A DNA stretch of 64,000 nt, taken from Neoroseomonas terrae. GTDB taxonomy: Bacteria > Pseudomonadota > Alphaproteobacteria > Acetobacterales > Acetobacteraceae. The stretch covers positions 80,589 through 144,588 of the forward strand of contig NZ_JAAEDI010000017.1 of the NCBI RefSeq assembly GCF_018129025.1, in the 5' to 3' direction. Shown here piece after piece: positions 1 to 8,649 of this stretch; the first letter of the stretch is position 1; each line of letters starts with the position of its first letter. The notes under the pieces are model-generated. The model saw only the letters and a program-made list of their open reading frames with translations, was not told where the DNA came from and did not search any database. The position numbers and the translations under genes were made by a program.

Positions 1-237
1 CGCGACGACGGCAACGCCGCGTCGTCGGACCAGACGGGCAATGGATACGGGACCGGCGATCGGGAGCTGAAGAGCGCTGCCTTCAGGCTCCCCATCGGAG
101 GTGCGCGACGGCCCCTGACAACGCGATGAGCGCGCCGGCGACGAAGCAATCGCACACTGCGCGTACGAGGAGCCGCATGGACCAATTCGCCCAGCATCCT
201 GCGGCGGACGCCATGCGGTCCGTCTTCGTCCGTGGCG

Positions 238-1806
238 TCAGCGCTTCTCGATGTTCCAGAACACCAGCGGGGAGCTGCGAATGACGCCGGTCACCTCCCG
301 CCGCCAAGCGAAGGGCGAGTAGTAATTGCCGGTCAGGATCACCGGGAGGAAGTCCCATAACGCCCGGGCCAATTCCTCAAGGATCGCTTCCCGTCGCGCG
401 GGGTCAGGTTCCTGGGCGTAGGCGGCACGCAGTCGCTCGATGTTCTCGTCGCAGGGCCAGCCGAGGTAGTTGCGCTGCTCGCAATTGGTGTTGATCGTCA
501 CGTTGAGCAGCGGGGTCCACATGCCCGTGCCGGACAGCGCGGAAGGCGTGAGGTTCCAGCCTCCGGCATCAGGGCTCGCCTTGCTCAGCCGGCGTGCCTG
601 GACCGCCGCGAAGTCCATCAGCTGCAGGTCGACATTGGCGCCGATGCGGCGCAACGCATCCGCGGCGACCTCGGCGAGCGCCTGCTGAGCCGGTAGCTCG
701 GTAGTGCCGATCAGCACGATCCGCTCGCCATTGTAGCCGGACTCACGCAGCATCTGCCGCGCGCGTTCCAGGTTCTGTTGGCGATAGGGCTCGGAACCGA
801 CTTCCGTGCCGTTCGGCGTGTCGCAGCCGAAGAAGGAGAAGCAGCCGGGCCGCCACCATTCCTGCGTGCCGTAGCCCGCCGCCATGAAATCGGCCTGGTT
901 CACCGCCAGGGCGAGCGCACGTCGTGCCCGGACGTCGTTGAACGGCGGATGAAGGAAATTCGGCCTGAGGTAAGAGACGGAGGCCAGTGGCGCGAGGCGC
1001 GTGACGACCACGTTCCGATCGCGCTGCAGCAGCGGGATCATGTCGGCGGGCAGCTGGTCGATCAGGTCGATCTCGCCGCGCCGCAACGCGTTGCCGCGCG
1101 TCGCGGCATCAGGGATGAAGCGCATCTCCACGCGGTCGATCAAGGCGCGCTTGCCGCCGGCAAGGCCGTTCACCGGCTCTTCGCGCGGCACGTAGTCCTG
1201 GTTGCGCTCCCACACGGCGCCAGCGCCGAGCATGTAGCGGCTCTGCACGAAGCGGAAGGGACCGGAACCGATCGCCGTGGTGACCGGCCGGAACGGGTCC
1301 TGCTGCGCATCCTGCCGCCGCATGATCAGCGGCTGCGTGCCGGCGATCGAACCCAGCGCAAGCCGCAGGAAGGGAAACGGACGGTGGAGCTGGAAGACGA
1401 CCGTCTGCGGCCCGTCCGGGGAGAAGGATTGCAGATTCGCCTTCAGCAGCTGCCCCAGCGTGTCGCGGATCATCCAGCGATTGATCGAGGCGACGACGTC
1501 CTCCGACGTCACGGGCTGCCCATCATGGAAACGCAGATTCGGCCGCAGGGTGAGGCGATAGGTCAGGCCGTCGGGGGAAATCTCCTCCTGCCCGACCATC
1601 TGCGGTCGCGGCTCGCGATTCTCGTCCAGCGAGTACAGCGTGTCATAGACCATGCTGCCATGCTGGCCGACGGTCGTCGCCGTCGTGATCATCGCGTCCA
1701 GCGTCGCGAGGTCGGAGCTCGGCGCGTAGCGCAGCACGCTCTCGGCCGCGGCGGGCATCGCGAACCCCAGCGCGATGGTTGCGGCGAAGAACCTCTTTCG
1801 GGTCAT
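238..1806 (-). CDS. ABC transporter substrate-binding protein, solute-binding family 5 (peptide/nickel type)
   Basis: 522 residues, the normal size for family 5 (DppA/OppA-like) periplasmic binding proteins. The N-terminus (MTRKRFFAATIALGFAMPAAAE) is a signal peptide ending in a typical AxA site, so the mature protein should be periplasmic. The early mature part contains the family block around 'SPDGLTYRLTLRPNLRFHDG', followed by the long two-lobed body. The ATG has a strong purine-rich ribosome site (GGAGGAGAGG) just upstream. It is the last visible gene of the minus-strand operon that begins near 10864. No family 5 permeases or ATPases are in the window, so it either works with a transporter elsewhere or with genes left of the window. 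The ligand cannot be read from sequence; the amine-oxidising neighbours suggest a nitrogenous compound (inference). Confidence 0.93.
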   Translation of the reverse strand: MTRKRFFAATIALGFAMPAAAESVLRYAPSSDLATLDAMITTATTVGQHGSMVYDTLYSLDENREPRPQMVGQEEISPDGLTYRLTLRPNLRFHDGQPVTSEDVVASINRWMIRDTLGQLLKANLQSFSPDGPQTVVFQLHRPFPFLRLALGSIAGTQPLIMRRQDAQQDPFRPVTTAIGSGPFRFVQSRYMLGAGAVWERNQDYVPREEPVNGLAGGKRALIDRVEMRFIPDAATRGNALRRGEIDLIDQLPADMIPLLQRDRNVVVTRLAPLASVSYLRPNFLHPPFNDVRARRALALAVNQADFMAAGYGTQEWWRPGCFSFFGCDTPNGTEVGSEPYRQQNLERARQMLRESGYNGERIVLIGTTELPAQQALAEVAADALRRIGANVDLQLMDFAAVQARRLSKASPDAGGWNLTPSALSGTGMWTPLLNVTINTNCEQRNYLGWPCDENIERLRAAYAQEPDPARREAILEELARALWDFLPVILTGNYYSPFAWRREVTGVIRSSPLVFWNIEKR

Positions 1807-1830
1807 TGTCCTCTCCTCCCTGACGCCGCA

Positions 1831-2829
1831 TCAGCGGCGCGGTGTTGCGATCGTATCGCCGACCCAGCCGGCCATGTAGGTCAGGGTACCGGGCCGGACC
1901 ATCGCAGGGACGGCCTGGCCGACCATCAGGATGGGCGGCGCCTTCGGCACGAAGGGCTTCATCACGGACGGCCCCCAGCGGTCGAAGCCCGGGCCGGTGC
2001 CGGTCTCGACGCCGATCGGGTCGATGACGAACTCCTCGAGCCGCTCGCCGGTGACGACATTGGTCACCCAGCCGATGACGCCCGGGCCGACCGGCTTGCC
2101 CACGCGCTCCGCGCCGAAGTCGCTGCACAGCGCACCATCCTTCGACGCGAAGAACAGCTTCACCTGGTCGAGGATGTCCACGCGATCCGGCCCGGTCGGC
2201 ACGTCGTCCAGGTGGCCTCGGAAGCGCAGCATGTTGAGGCAGCCCTCGACCGCCAGCGTCATGTCGTTGCGGTCGGCGCCGCCGAACTCGATCAGCGTGG
2301 CCTGCATGCCGGCGCGCGTCGCCTCGGCGCAAAGCTGGCCGGGCGTGTGCCGCCCCACCATGACCGGGATGTAGCCGAAGGAGGCGCTCAGCTCGAGATT
2401 GCCGTAGTCATACGCGAACTCGGTCGCGCGCACGGGCGTGCCGGAATGCACGTCGATGACACAGTCGACGCGTTCCTTCAGCGCGGCGAACAGCGCGTGG
2501 GCGAGCTGGTCGGAGACGGCGCCGTGCGGCGTACCGGGGAAGCGCCGGTTCAGCTCCACAAGGTCGGGGTTGTGCCGCGTCGCGGCCTGGAAGCCGAAGG
2601 GGTTGATGATAGGCAGGATCAGGACCGTTCCCTTCACGCTGCGCTCGGTCAGCCGCTTCGCCAGCTCATGCATCGCCAGCACGCCGAGCGGCTTGTCGCC
2701 GATCATGCCGGCGACGATGGCCGTCGCAGGGCCGCCGCTGCCGAATTCCAGGACGTGGATCCGCCAGGGGAACTCGTCGACCCGCGTGCCGGGCAGGTCG
2801 ATATGCCAGCGGCGCGGCTCAGCGGGCAT
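1831..2829 (-). CDS. Succinylglutamate desuccinylase/aspartoacylase-like protein with degenerate zinc site
   Basis: 332 residues starting at ATG 2829 (MPAEPRRWHIDLPG), a start that overlaps the stop of the upstream oxidoreductase gene by 11 bp. The fold is that of the AstE/ASPA branch of M14 zinc carboxypeptidases: 'LNRRFPG', 'DVHSG' (third zinc ligand) and a late 'TLIEFGG' glutamate are all present. The first motif is not normal. Where the family has HGxE, giving two zinc ligands, this protein reads 'MIGDKPLG', so His is replaced by Ile and Glu by Lys. I checked the nucleotides and the reading is unambiguous. Either this is a divergent subfamily using other ligands or it is not a zinc hydrolase. 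Operon context suggests it acts on an N-acyl or amide-bearing intermediate of the imported compound (inference). Confidence 0.8.
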   Translation of the reverse strand: MPAEPRRWHIDLPGTRVDEFPWRIHVLEFGSGGPATAIVAGMIGDKPLGVLAMHELAKRLTERSVKGTVLILPIINPFGFQAATRHNPDLVELNRRFPGTPHGAVSDQLAHALFAALKERVDCVIDVHSGTPVRATEFAYDYGNLELSASFGYIPVMVGRHTPGQLCAEATRAGMQATLIEFGGADRNDMTLAVEGCLNMLRFRGHLDDVPTGPDRVDILDQVKLFFASKDGALCSDFGAERVGKPVGPGVIGWVTNVVTGERLEEFVIDPIGVETGTGPGFDRWGPSVMKPFVPKAPPILMVGQAVPAMVRPGTLTYMAGWVGDTIATPRR

Positions 2830-3916
2830 AGGCGTTGCGCCCCGTGCGCGTGGCGGCCCGGATGTAGGCGGACGGCACCTCGATCTGCGCGCCGAGCTCC
2901 TCTGCCGCATGCCAGGGCCATCGCGGGTTGTTCAGCATGCCGCGGCCGATTGCGATCATGTCCGCCTGACCGCTGGCGACGATGGATTCCGCATGGGCCG
3001 GCTCGCGGATCAGGCCAACGGCCATCGTCGCCATGCCCGTGCCTTCCCGGACCGCGGCGGCAAAGGGCACCTGATAGCCCGGACCATCCGGGATGGTGGC
3101 GAAGCCATTGCCGCCGCTCGACATATCCGCATAGTCGCAGCCACGACGGGCGAGCTCGGTGCCGAAGGCGACGGCTTCCAACGTGTCGATGCCGCCCTCG
3201 ATCCAATCCGTGCCGTTGAAGCGCACGCCGAGCGGACGATCCGCCGGCCAAGCCGCACGCACCGCGTCGAAGACCTCCAGGGGAAACCGCATCCGGTTCT
3301 CGAGGCTACCGCCATAGGCATCGCTGCGCTGATTCGCGACGGAAGATAGGAAGCTGCTGACGAGGTAGCCATGCGCGCCATGGATCTCGAGCAGGTCGAT
3401 CCCGAGCCGCGCGCAGCGCCGCGTCGCATCGGCGAAGGATGCCAGCACCTCCTCCATATCCGCGCGGGTCATCTCACGCGGAACAGGCCAACCCTCGGCC
3501 CAGGGGATCGGGGAGGCTCCGATGGGTTCCCAGCCGCCTTCGGAAGCGGGCGCATGCCCGTAGCGTCGCCCGGCGGTCGGGTTCAGCACGGACGCCTTTC
3601 GGCCGGCGTGACCGAGTTGCAGGCCGATCGGCATGCCGCTGTACCGCCGCACGATGGCGAGCACGCGGCTCAGCGCTTCCTCATTCTCGTCGTTGTAGAG
3701 GCCGAGGCATTCGCGGCTGATGCGGCCACGCGGTTCGACGCCGGTCGCCTCGATGATCAGCAGCCCCGCTCCGGACAAGGCGAGATGGCCGAGATGGATA
3801 ATATGCCAATCCGTCGCATTGCCGTTCACCGCGTGGAACTCGCACATCGGCGCGATGACGATGCGGTTGGGCAGTGTCAGCCCGCGCAGCGTGATGGGCG
3901 AGAAGAGCTGGCTCAT
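2819..3916 (-). CDS. NADH:flavin oxidoreductase, Old Yellow Enzyme family (YqjM-like)
   Basis: 365 residues from ATG 3916 (MSQLFSPITLRG), a TIM-barrel FMN enzyme that normally reduces activated C=C bonds with NAD(P)H. Family marks are 'NRIVIAPMC' with the YqjM-type cysteine near residue 25, 'HIIHLGHLALSGAGL', the active-site segment 'EIHGAHGYLVSSFLSS' and 'YGGSLENRMRF'. The C-terminal 'MIAIGRGMLNNPRWPW' is the usual FMN phosphate-binding end. The start overlaps the stop of the gene upstream by 4 bp (ATGA), indicating translational coupling. Its operon partners (FAD oxidoreductase, Pot-type importer) suggest a step in breakdown of an imported nitrogen compound, possibly one with an unsaturated or N-methyl group; that role is inference. 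Longer starts exist but lie inside the upstream gene. Confidence 0.92.
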   Translation of the reverse strand: MSQLFSPITLRGLTLPNRIVIAPMCEFHAVNGNATDWHIIHLGHLALSGAGLLIIEATGVEPRGRISRECLGLYNDENEEALSRVLAIVRRYSGMPIGLQLGHAGRKASVLNPTAGRRYGHAPASEGGWEPIGASPIPWAEGWPVPREMTRADMEEVLASFADATRRCARLGIDLLEIHGAHGYLVSSFLSSVANQRSDAYGGSLENRMRFPLEVFDAVRAAWPADRPLGVRFNGTDWIEGGIDTLEAVAFGTELARRGCDYADMSSGGNGFATIPDGPGYQVPFAAAVREGTGMATMAVGLIREPAHAESIVASGQADMIAIGRGMLNNPRWPWHAAEELGAQIEVPSAYIRAATRTGRNAYAR

Positions 3917-4611
3917 GCCGTTGTTCCGATGCGCTTGGGGGCGGTGGCGAGGCGCAGCGCGGGGTCGCGCGCCCAGGGGTAGAGGCGCCACCCGGCGAAG
4001 CCGAGGGCGGGATCGATCCGCGACGACAGCCAGCCGGGCAGCGTGGCTGCCAAGCCGTATGGCGGCTGCGCGGCCCATTCGGTGACCAGCGACAATGCCG
4101 GCCGGATCGACGGGCCGGTCGGCGCGTCGCGGCCGCGATGCAGCAGCCGTATCTGGCGCGCGCCATGGTCGATGAGAGTCGCGCCGCCGCCCTCGGTCAG
4201 CCATGCGGCGATGCGCTCCTCGAGCGCAGCATCGCCCTCGAACCGCCAGATCAGAATCCAGTCGGCATCGAGGGGCGCGGCAGCATCGCGCGAGGGCACG
4301 GGCGTCGAGGGATGGTGGTGATAGACCGTGCGACTGTTGGGCAGGCCCCTGATCGCAGGGGGCCGCCAGGGATCGGTGGCTGCAATGTCACGATACCGGT
4401 CGAAGGCCGGCTGCTGGAACATCGCCCAGTCGCCGGCCTGGTAGATGTCCACGACCGCCATCGTGCCCGAGACGCCGACATAGGACGTGCAGTTGTTGAA
4501 GCCCGCATTGAACAGATGCGGCGCGTGGACGGAGGCATACCACTCGGCGAAGGCGGGCAGGGCCTCGGCGGCCGGCTCGATCTCGACAACGTAGAAGACC
4601 GGCCCGCTCAT
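3913..4611 (-). CDS. Conserved hypothetical protein, dimeric alpha/beta-barrel (EthD/YciI-like) at N-terminus
   Basis: 232 residues from ATG 4611 (MSGPVFYVVEIEP). The first half contains a pattern seen in ferredoxin-like dimeric alpha/beta-barrel proteins: a strand, then 'AEWYASVHAPHLFNAGF', then 'TMAVVDIYQAGDW'. The second half has a possible degenerate second repeat ('WILIWRFEGDAALEERIAAWL'), so the protein may be two fused ferredoxin-like units. I do not recognise a named family and assign no reaction. The 3' end overlaps the oxidoreductase start by 4 bp, and the gene sits between two flavoenzymes in the operon, so a role in handling their substrate or product is likely but unproven. Confidence 0.8.
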   Translation of the reverse strand: MSGPVFYVVEIEPAAEALPAFAEWYASVHAPHLFNAGFNNCTSYVGVSGTMAVVDIYQAGDWAMFQQPAFDRYRDIAATDPWRPPAIRGLPNSRTVYHHHPSTPVPSRDAAAPLDADWILIWRFEGDAALEERIAAWLTEGGGATLIDHGARQIRLLHRGRDAPTGPSIRPALSLVTEWAAQPPYGLAATLPGWLSSRIDPALGFAGWRLYPWARDPALRLATAPKRIGTTA

Positions 4612-4625
4612 CTTGTCCCCCTCCG

Positions 4626-5957
4626 TCAGGCGGCCTTCCGGTCCAGCCAGTCGCGGAAGCGATACCAGCTTCCGACCATCGGCAGCATCCAGGGATTGCC
4701 GGTGTAGAAGGCCCGGGTCGGGAAGTCCCGGCCGTCGAAGACCGGCAGCTTGTTGGTCTTGCCGAGCAGCTTCTTGCCGACCTCCGCCCCCAGATAGGAC
4801 AGCATCGCGACGCCGGCGCCGTTGCAAGCCATCGCGTAGTGCAGCCCTTTCTGCGTCACACCCATATGCGGCAGGTAGTCGAAGGCGAAGGCCACATTGC
4901 CGGTCCAGGCATGGGTGACGCGCACACCCTTCAGCTGCGGCCAGCGGGCGAGCATCATCGAATGCAGGATCGGGGCGGAGACCTCCGGCGTCACCTGCGT
5001 GAAGCGTGCCCGGCCGCCGAAAACCACGCGCTTGTTGTCGTGCGACATGCGGTAATACGTCAGGATGCGTCGGCTATCGGCCAGCGTGCGCTGGTTCGGG
5101 ATCAGGCTGCGCGCGAGATCCGGATCGAGTTCCTCGGTCGCGATGATGTGGGACGCCACGGGGATCAGCCGCCGCCGCAGATCGGGCGTGAGGGATCCGG
5201 TGTAGCCGTTGGTCGCGATCACCACCTCGCCGGCCTCGATCGGCCCGCGGGACGTCTCGACACGCCAGCCATTCGCGATGCGCGTCAGCGCGCCGGCCTT
5301 GGTGCGGCCCAGCAGCGTGGCGCCATAGCGCTGCGCCGCCTGCATCAGGCCGCGGTGATACAGGCCCGGATGAATCTTGCCCGTCCGGTTCACCAGCATG
5401 CCGCCGAAATAGTAGTCGGAGGCCATCTCCTCCCGCTGGCGCTCGCGCGGCAGCATGGAGGCGTCGGCACCGGCGTACTCGTTCAGCGCATCGATCTTCG
5501 CGGCCATGCCGTCATAGTGTTTCGGCGTCCAGGCGCCCACGAAGCGGCCGGTGCGTTCGTAGAAGCACTGGATGTTCTCGCGCTGGACCAGCGCCTCGAT
5601 ATGGGCGAGGCCCTCGGAGGCATCGCCCATGATCGCGCGCAGCCAGTCGCGCACCTCCTCGGGGGATTGGCGGCCCTTGGCGCCCGACAGCCCCTTGCCG
5701 ACATTGTTGCCGCCGGACACGCCGCCGCCATTGCGGGTGGAGGCGCCGAAGCCGAGCGGCTCCGCATCCAGCACCACGGCCTTGGTGCCGCCGCGGCCGA
5801 GTTCGATCGCGCAATTCAGCCCGGTGAGGCCGCCGCCGACGATGACGACGTCGGCCTTGGGCGGCAGCTCCGCCGGCGGGTCGTCCTCGCCCATCGCGAT
5901 GGCTTCCCACCAGAAGGGCTTCGCCTTGAAGTCGGGGTGGAAGACGGAACTGTCCAT
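4626..5957 (-). CDS. FAD-dependent oxidoreductase, DAO family (PuuB/gamma-glutamylputrescine oxidase-like)
   Basis: 443 residues. A Rossmann motif for FAD ('VVIVGGGLTGLNCAIELG') lies near residues 34-51, followed by the acidic strand end 'AVVLDAEPLGFGAS' and 'TRNGGGVSGG', which is typical of D-amino-acid oxidase superfamily members such as PuuB, OrdL and sarcosine-oxidase-like proteins. The C-terminal third has 'AWTGNVAFAFDYLPHMG' and 'ACNGAGVAMLSYLG', the second FAD-contacting block of this family. Such enzymes oxidise primary or secondary amines. It sits 7 bp upstream-to-downstream of the importer permease genes, which supports an amine or polyamine-like imported substrate. No signal peptide, so cytoplasmic. 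Confidence 0.92.
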   Translation of the reverse strand: MDSSVFHPDFKAKPFWWEAIAMGEDDPPAELPPKADVVIVGGGLTGLNCAIELGRGGTKAVVLDAEPLGFGASTRNGGGVSGGNNVGKGLSGAKGRQSPEEVRDWLRAIMGDASEGLAHIEALVQRENIQCFYERTGRFVGAWTPKHYDGMAAKIDALNEYAGADASMLPRERQREEMASDYYFGGMLVNRTGKIHPGLYHRGLMQAAQRYGATLLGRTKAGALTRIANGWRVETSRGPIEAGEVVIATNGYTGSLTPDLRRRLIPVASHIIATEELDPDLARSLIPNQRTLADSRRILTYYRMSHDNKRVVFGGRARFTQVTPEVSAPILHSMMLARWPQLKGVRVTHAWTGNVAFAFDYLPHMGVTQKGLHYAMACNGAGVAMLSYLGAEVGKKLLGKTNKLPVFDGRDFPTRAFYTGNPWMLPMVGSWYRFRDWLDRKAA

Positions 5958-5964
5958 GGCGTCC

Positions 5965-6765
5965 TCAGCGCGTGATGGTCGTGGTCAGCGCGCCACGGCC
6001 GAACAGGCTGGTCAGGCCGAGCGCGACGGCAACCAGCAGGATCTGCAACACCGACACCGCCGCGATGGTGGGGTCGATTTCCATCATGATGTTGTCGAAC
6101 ATCTTCTTCGGCAGCGTCATCGACGCGCCCGACAGGAACATCGCCAGCACCAGCTCGTCGAAGGAGCTGATGAAGGACAGGAAGGCGGCGGAGACCAGCG
6201 AGGGCCTGAGCTGCGGCAGGGTCACCCGCCAGATGATGGCCGGCCAGCTCGCGCCGAGACCGGCCGCGGCCTGCTCCTGCGCCTCATCGAAGCCGCGCAG
6301 CCCGGCGCTGACCAGGATGACGACGAAAGGCAGCGCGAGCACGGTGTGAGCGACCGCGACGCCATACCATTCCCCGATGAGCTGGAGCCGAGCGAACACG
6401 CCGTACAACGCGATGGACAGGATGATGGTCGGCACGATGATCGGCGCCGCCGCCAGCCGGTCCAGCACGCGCACGCCAGGCAGGCGCGACCGGACGAGGA
6501 AGAAGGTGAGCGGCACGCCGAGCCCCATGGCGAGCACGGTGCACAGGCTCGCCACCTTCACGCTGCGGATCGTGGCGTCGATCCAGCTCGGGTCATCCAG
6601 GTAGCGCTGGTACCACTGCCAGGAAAATCCCGGCGGCGGGAATTGCAGGTAGGACGCGGAAGACAGCGAGATCGGGAACACCACCGCCAGCGGCAGCAGC
6701 AGGAACAGGAAGACCAGCCCGGCGAACAGGCCGAGCAGGATCTGGCTGACGCGCCGCCTACGCAT
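5965..6765 (-). CDS. ABC transporter permease, spermidine/putrescine (PotC) type
   Basis: 266 residues, about six hydrophobic segments, starting with 'ILLGLFAGLVFLFLLLP'. The cytoplasmic EAA loop is visible as 'AQEQAAAGLGASWPAIIWRV', the site that docks on the ATPase. Length and layout match PotC-type inner-membrane permeases. The start overlaps the end of the partner permease gene by 8 bp, so the two are co-translated. Together with the genes at 6758, 7590, 8650 and 9743 it makes a full type I importer. Confidence 0.93.
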   Translation of the reverse strand: MRRRRVSQILLGLFAGLVFLFLLLPLAVVFPISLSSASYLQFPPPGFSWQWYQRYLDDPSWIDATIRSVKVASLCTVLAMGLGVPLTFFLVRSRLPGVRVLDRLAAAPIIVPTIILSIALYGVFARLQLIGEWYGVAVAHTVLALPFVVILVSAGLRGFDEAQEQAAAGLGASWPAIIWRVTLPQLRPSLVSAAFLSFISSFDELVLAMFLSGASMTLPKKMFDNIMMEIDPTIAAVSVLQILLVAVALGLTSLFGRGALTTTITR

Positions 6766-7609
6766 GGCGCGCGCCCCGGGTGATGCGCCCGATCAGCGCG
6801 TAGATGGCGAGCGTCGCGACGAGCAGCACCGTCGACAGGGCCGCGGCGAAGGGCCAGTCGAGGAACTCCCGCACCTGCTGCTCGATCAGCATCGACACCA
6901 TGATGACGCGCCCACCACCCAGCAGCGCCGGCGTGATGAAGAAGCCGAGCGACAGCACGAAGACCAGCGCGCAGCCGGCCGAGACCCCCGGCAGCGACAG
7001 CGGGAAGGTCACGCGCAGGAACGATCGCCAGGCGGGCGCGCCGAGGCCCTCCGCCGCGCGCGACAGATCGGGGTCGATGCGCAGGAGGGAGGCGTAGATG
7101 GGGAACACCATGTAGGGCAGCAGCACATGCACCATGCCGATCAGCACGCCGGAGGTGTTGTGCAGCAGCGGCAGCGGCGCGTCGATCAGCCCCGCATCGC
7201 GCAGCCAGCGATTGACCACGCCGTTGCGTCCGAGCAGCACCAGCCAGGCATAGGTGCGCACCAGCACCGAGGTCCAGAACGGCAGCAGCAGCGCGAACAT
7301 GCCCAGCGCGACGCCCCAGCGTCCCGCCCGCGACAGCCAGAAGGCCACCGGATAGGCGACCAGCAGACAGATCGCCATGACCATCGCGGCGATCTTCACG
7401 CTGTCGAACAGCACATACAGATAGAGCTCGTCGAGCGTCGCCTTCTCGAAATTCGCGAGGGTGCCGTCTTCGACCGACATGGCGAGCAGCCGGAGCACCG
7501 GCCAGGCGAAGATGATGCCGAGAAGCAGCAGCGCCGGCACCGCGAGCAGGAACAGCGCCGTCTCGCGCCGGCGCGCGGTGGTGCGGCGGCTATCCCCGGG
7601 GGACGACAT
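6758..7609 (-). CDS. ABC transporter permease, spermidine/putrescine (PotB) type
   Basis: 283 residues from ATG 7609 (MSSPGDSRR), chosen because translation further upstream would run far into the ATPase gene. After a short basic N-terminus come the first membrane segment ('ALFLLAVPALLLLGIIFAW') and five more. The EAA loop reads 'SRAAEGLGAPAWRSFLRVT'. It overlaps the 3' end of the ATPase gene by 20 bp and the following permease gene by 8 bp. PotB-type subunits pair with PotC-type subunits in the inner membrane. Confidence 0.92.
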   Translation of the reverse strand: MSSPGDSRRTTARRRETALFLLAVPALLLLGIIFAWPVLRLLAMSVEDGTLANFEKATLDELYLYVLFDSVKIAAMVMAICLLVAYPVAFWLSRAGRWGVALGMFALLLPFWTSVLVRTYAWLVLLGRNGVVNRWLRDAGLIDAPLPLLHNTSGVLIGMVHVLLPYMVFPIYASLLRIDPDLSRAAEGLGAPAWRSFLRVTFPLSLPGVSAGCALVFVLSLGFFITPALLGGGRVIMVSMLIEQQVREFLDWPFAAALSTVLLVATLAIYALIGRITRGARHA

Positions 7610-8642
7610 GCAGGTCCTCCGGTGCGAAGCCGACCGCAACCGTCTCGCCCTCACGCGCGGGTGGCGGGTCGGAAGGGCGGAGCGGCAGGCGGGCGAGCAC
7701 CTCGCCGCCGCCGTCGAGTGCCATGCGCAGCTTGGCCGACTGGCCGAGGAAGACGGTCTCCAGCACCTTGCCCTGACCACGGCAGGGCATCGCGGCGGCA
7801 TCCGCCGCGATACGCAAAGCCTCCGGCCGCAGCAGCAGCGTGACCCCGCCATCGGGCTGCCCGGCGGGCAGCGGCACGGCGCCGAAGCCCGGAATGGCGG
7901 CGTGGCCGGCCGACGCGCTGCCGTCGAGAAGATTGGATTCGCCCAGGAAGTCAGCGACGAAGCGCGTCGCGGGATGGGCATAGAGGTCGCCGGGCGCTCC
8001 CACCTGCTCGATGCGCCCCTTGTCCATGACCGCGATGCGGTCGGACATGATGAGCGCTTCTTCCTGGTCATGCGTGATGAACAGGGTGGTCAGCCGAAGC
8101 TGGCGCTGCAGGCGCCGCACCTCGAGCTGCAGCGACTCGCGCAGCTTGCGGTCAAGCGCACCGAACGGCTCATCCAGCAGCAACAGCCGCGGCCCGAAGA
8201 CGACGGCGCGGGCGAGCGCGACGCGCTGCTGCTGGCCGCCGGAAAGCTGGCGCGGCAACCGGTCGCCATAGCCTTCGAGTTCCACGAGGCGCAGCGCCTC
8301 GATGACGCGGCGCTTCACCTCGTCACGCGGGCGGCGACGCATCTCCAGCGGGAAGGCGACGTTCTGCGCCACGCTCATATGCGGGAACAGCGCGTAGTTC
8401 TGGAACACCATGCCGACGTCGCGCCGGCGGGGCGGCGCGAGGGTTACGTCCTCCCCACCCAGCAGCACACGGCCTTCATCGGGGATCTCGAAGCCGGCGA
8501 CGGTCTTGAGCAGCGTCGTCTTGCCCGAGCCGGACGGGCCGAGGATGGTGAGGAATTCGCCCTCGGCGACGTCGAGATCGACGCCGCCGAGTGCCGTCAC
8601 CGGGCCGAAGCGCCGGACGATGCCTTTGACCGAAAGTTCCAC
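7590..8642 (-). CDS. ABC transporter ATP-binding protein, spermidine/putrescine (PotA) type
   Basis: 350 residues from GTG 8642 (VELSVKGIVRRFG). This start lies 7 bp after the stop of the upstream binding-protein gene; an ATG 27 codons earlier would overlap that gene. Walker A 'GPSGSGKTT', Q-loop 'VFQNYALFPHM', signature 'LSGGQQQRVALARAV', Walker B 'LLLLDEPFGALD' and the H-loop in 'FITHDQEEAL' are all intact. A C-terminal TOBE-like region (from about residue 240) is typical for PotA/FbpC-type importer ATPases. It energises import by the two permeases that follow. Confidence 0.94.
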   Translation of the reverse strand: MELSVKGIVRRFGPVTALGGVDLDVAEGEFLTILGPSGSGKTTLLKTVAGFEIPDEGRVLLGGEDVTLAPPRRRDVGMVFQNYALFPHMSVAQNVAFPLEMRRRPRDEVKRRVIEALRLVELEGYGDRLPRQLSGGQQQRVALARAVVFGPRLLLLDEPFGALDRKLRESLQLEVRRLQRQLRLTTLFITHDQEEALIMSDRIAVMDKGRIEQVGAPGDLYAHPATRFVADFLGESNLLDGSASAGHAAIPGFGAVPLPAGQPDGGVTLLLRPEALRIAADAAAMPCRGQGKVLETVFLGQSAKLRMALDGGGEVLARLPLRPSDPPPAREGETVAVGFAPEDLHVVPRG

Positions 8643-8649
8643 GCCTGTC

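Noticed and set aside
1..129. Open plus-strand frame from the window edge to a TGA at 127-129, possible 3' end of a gene.
   Set aside because: Only 42 codons, with low-complexity composition and no recognisable family; an open frame of this length is expected by chance at this GC content.
778..3219. 813-codon plus-strand open frame.
   Set aside because: Antisense to the family 5 binding protein, aspartoacylase-like and OYE genes; His/Arg/Asp-rich shadow typical of high-GC DNA.
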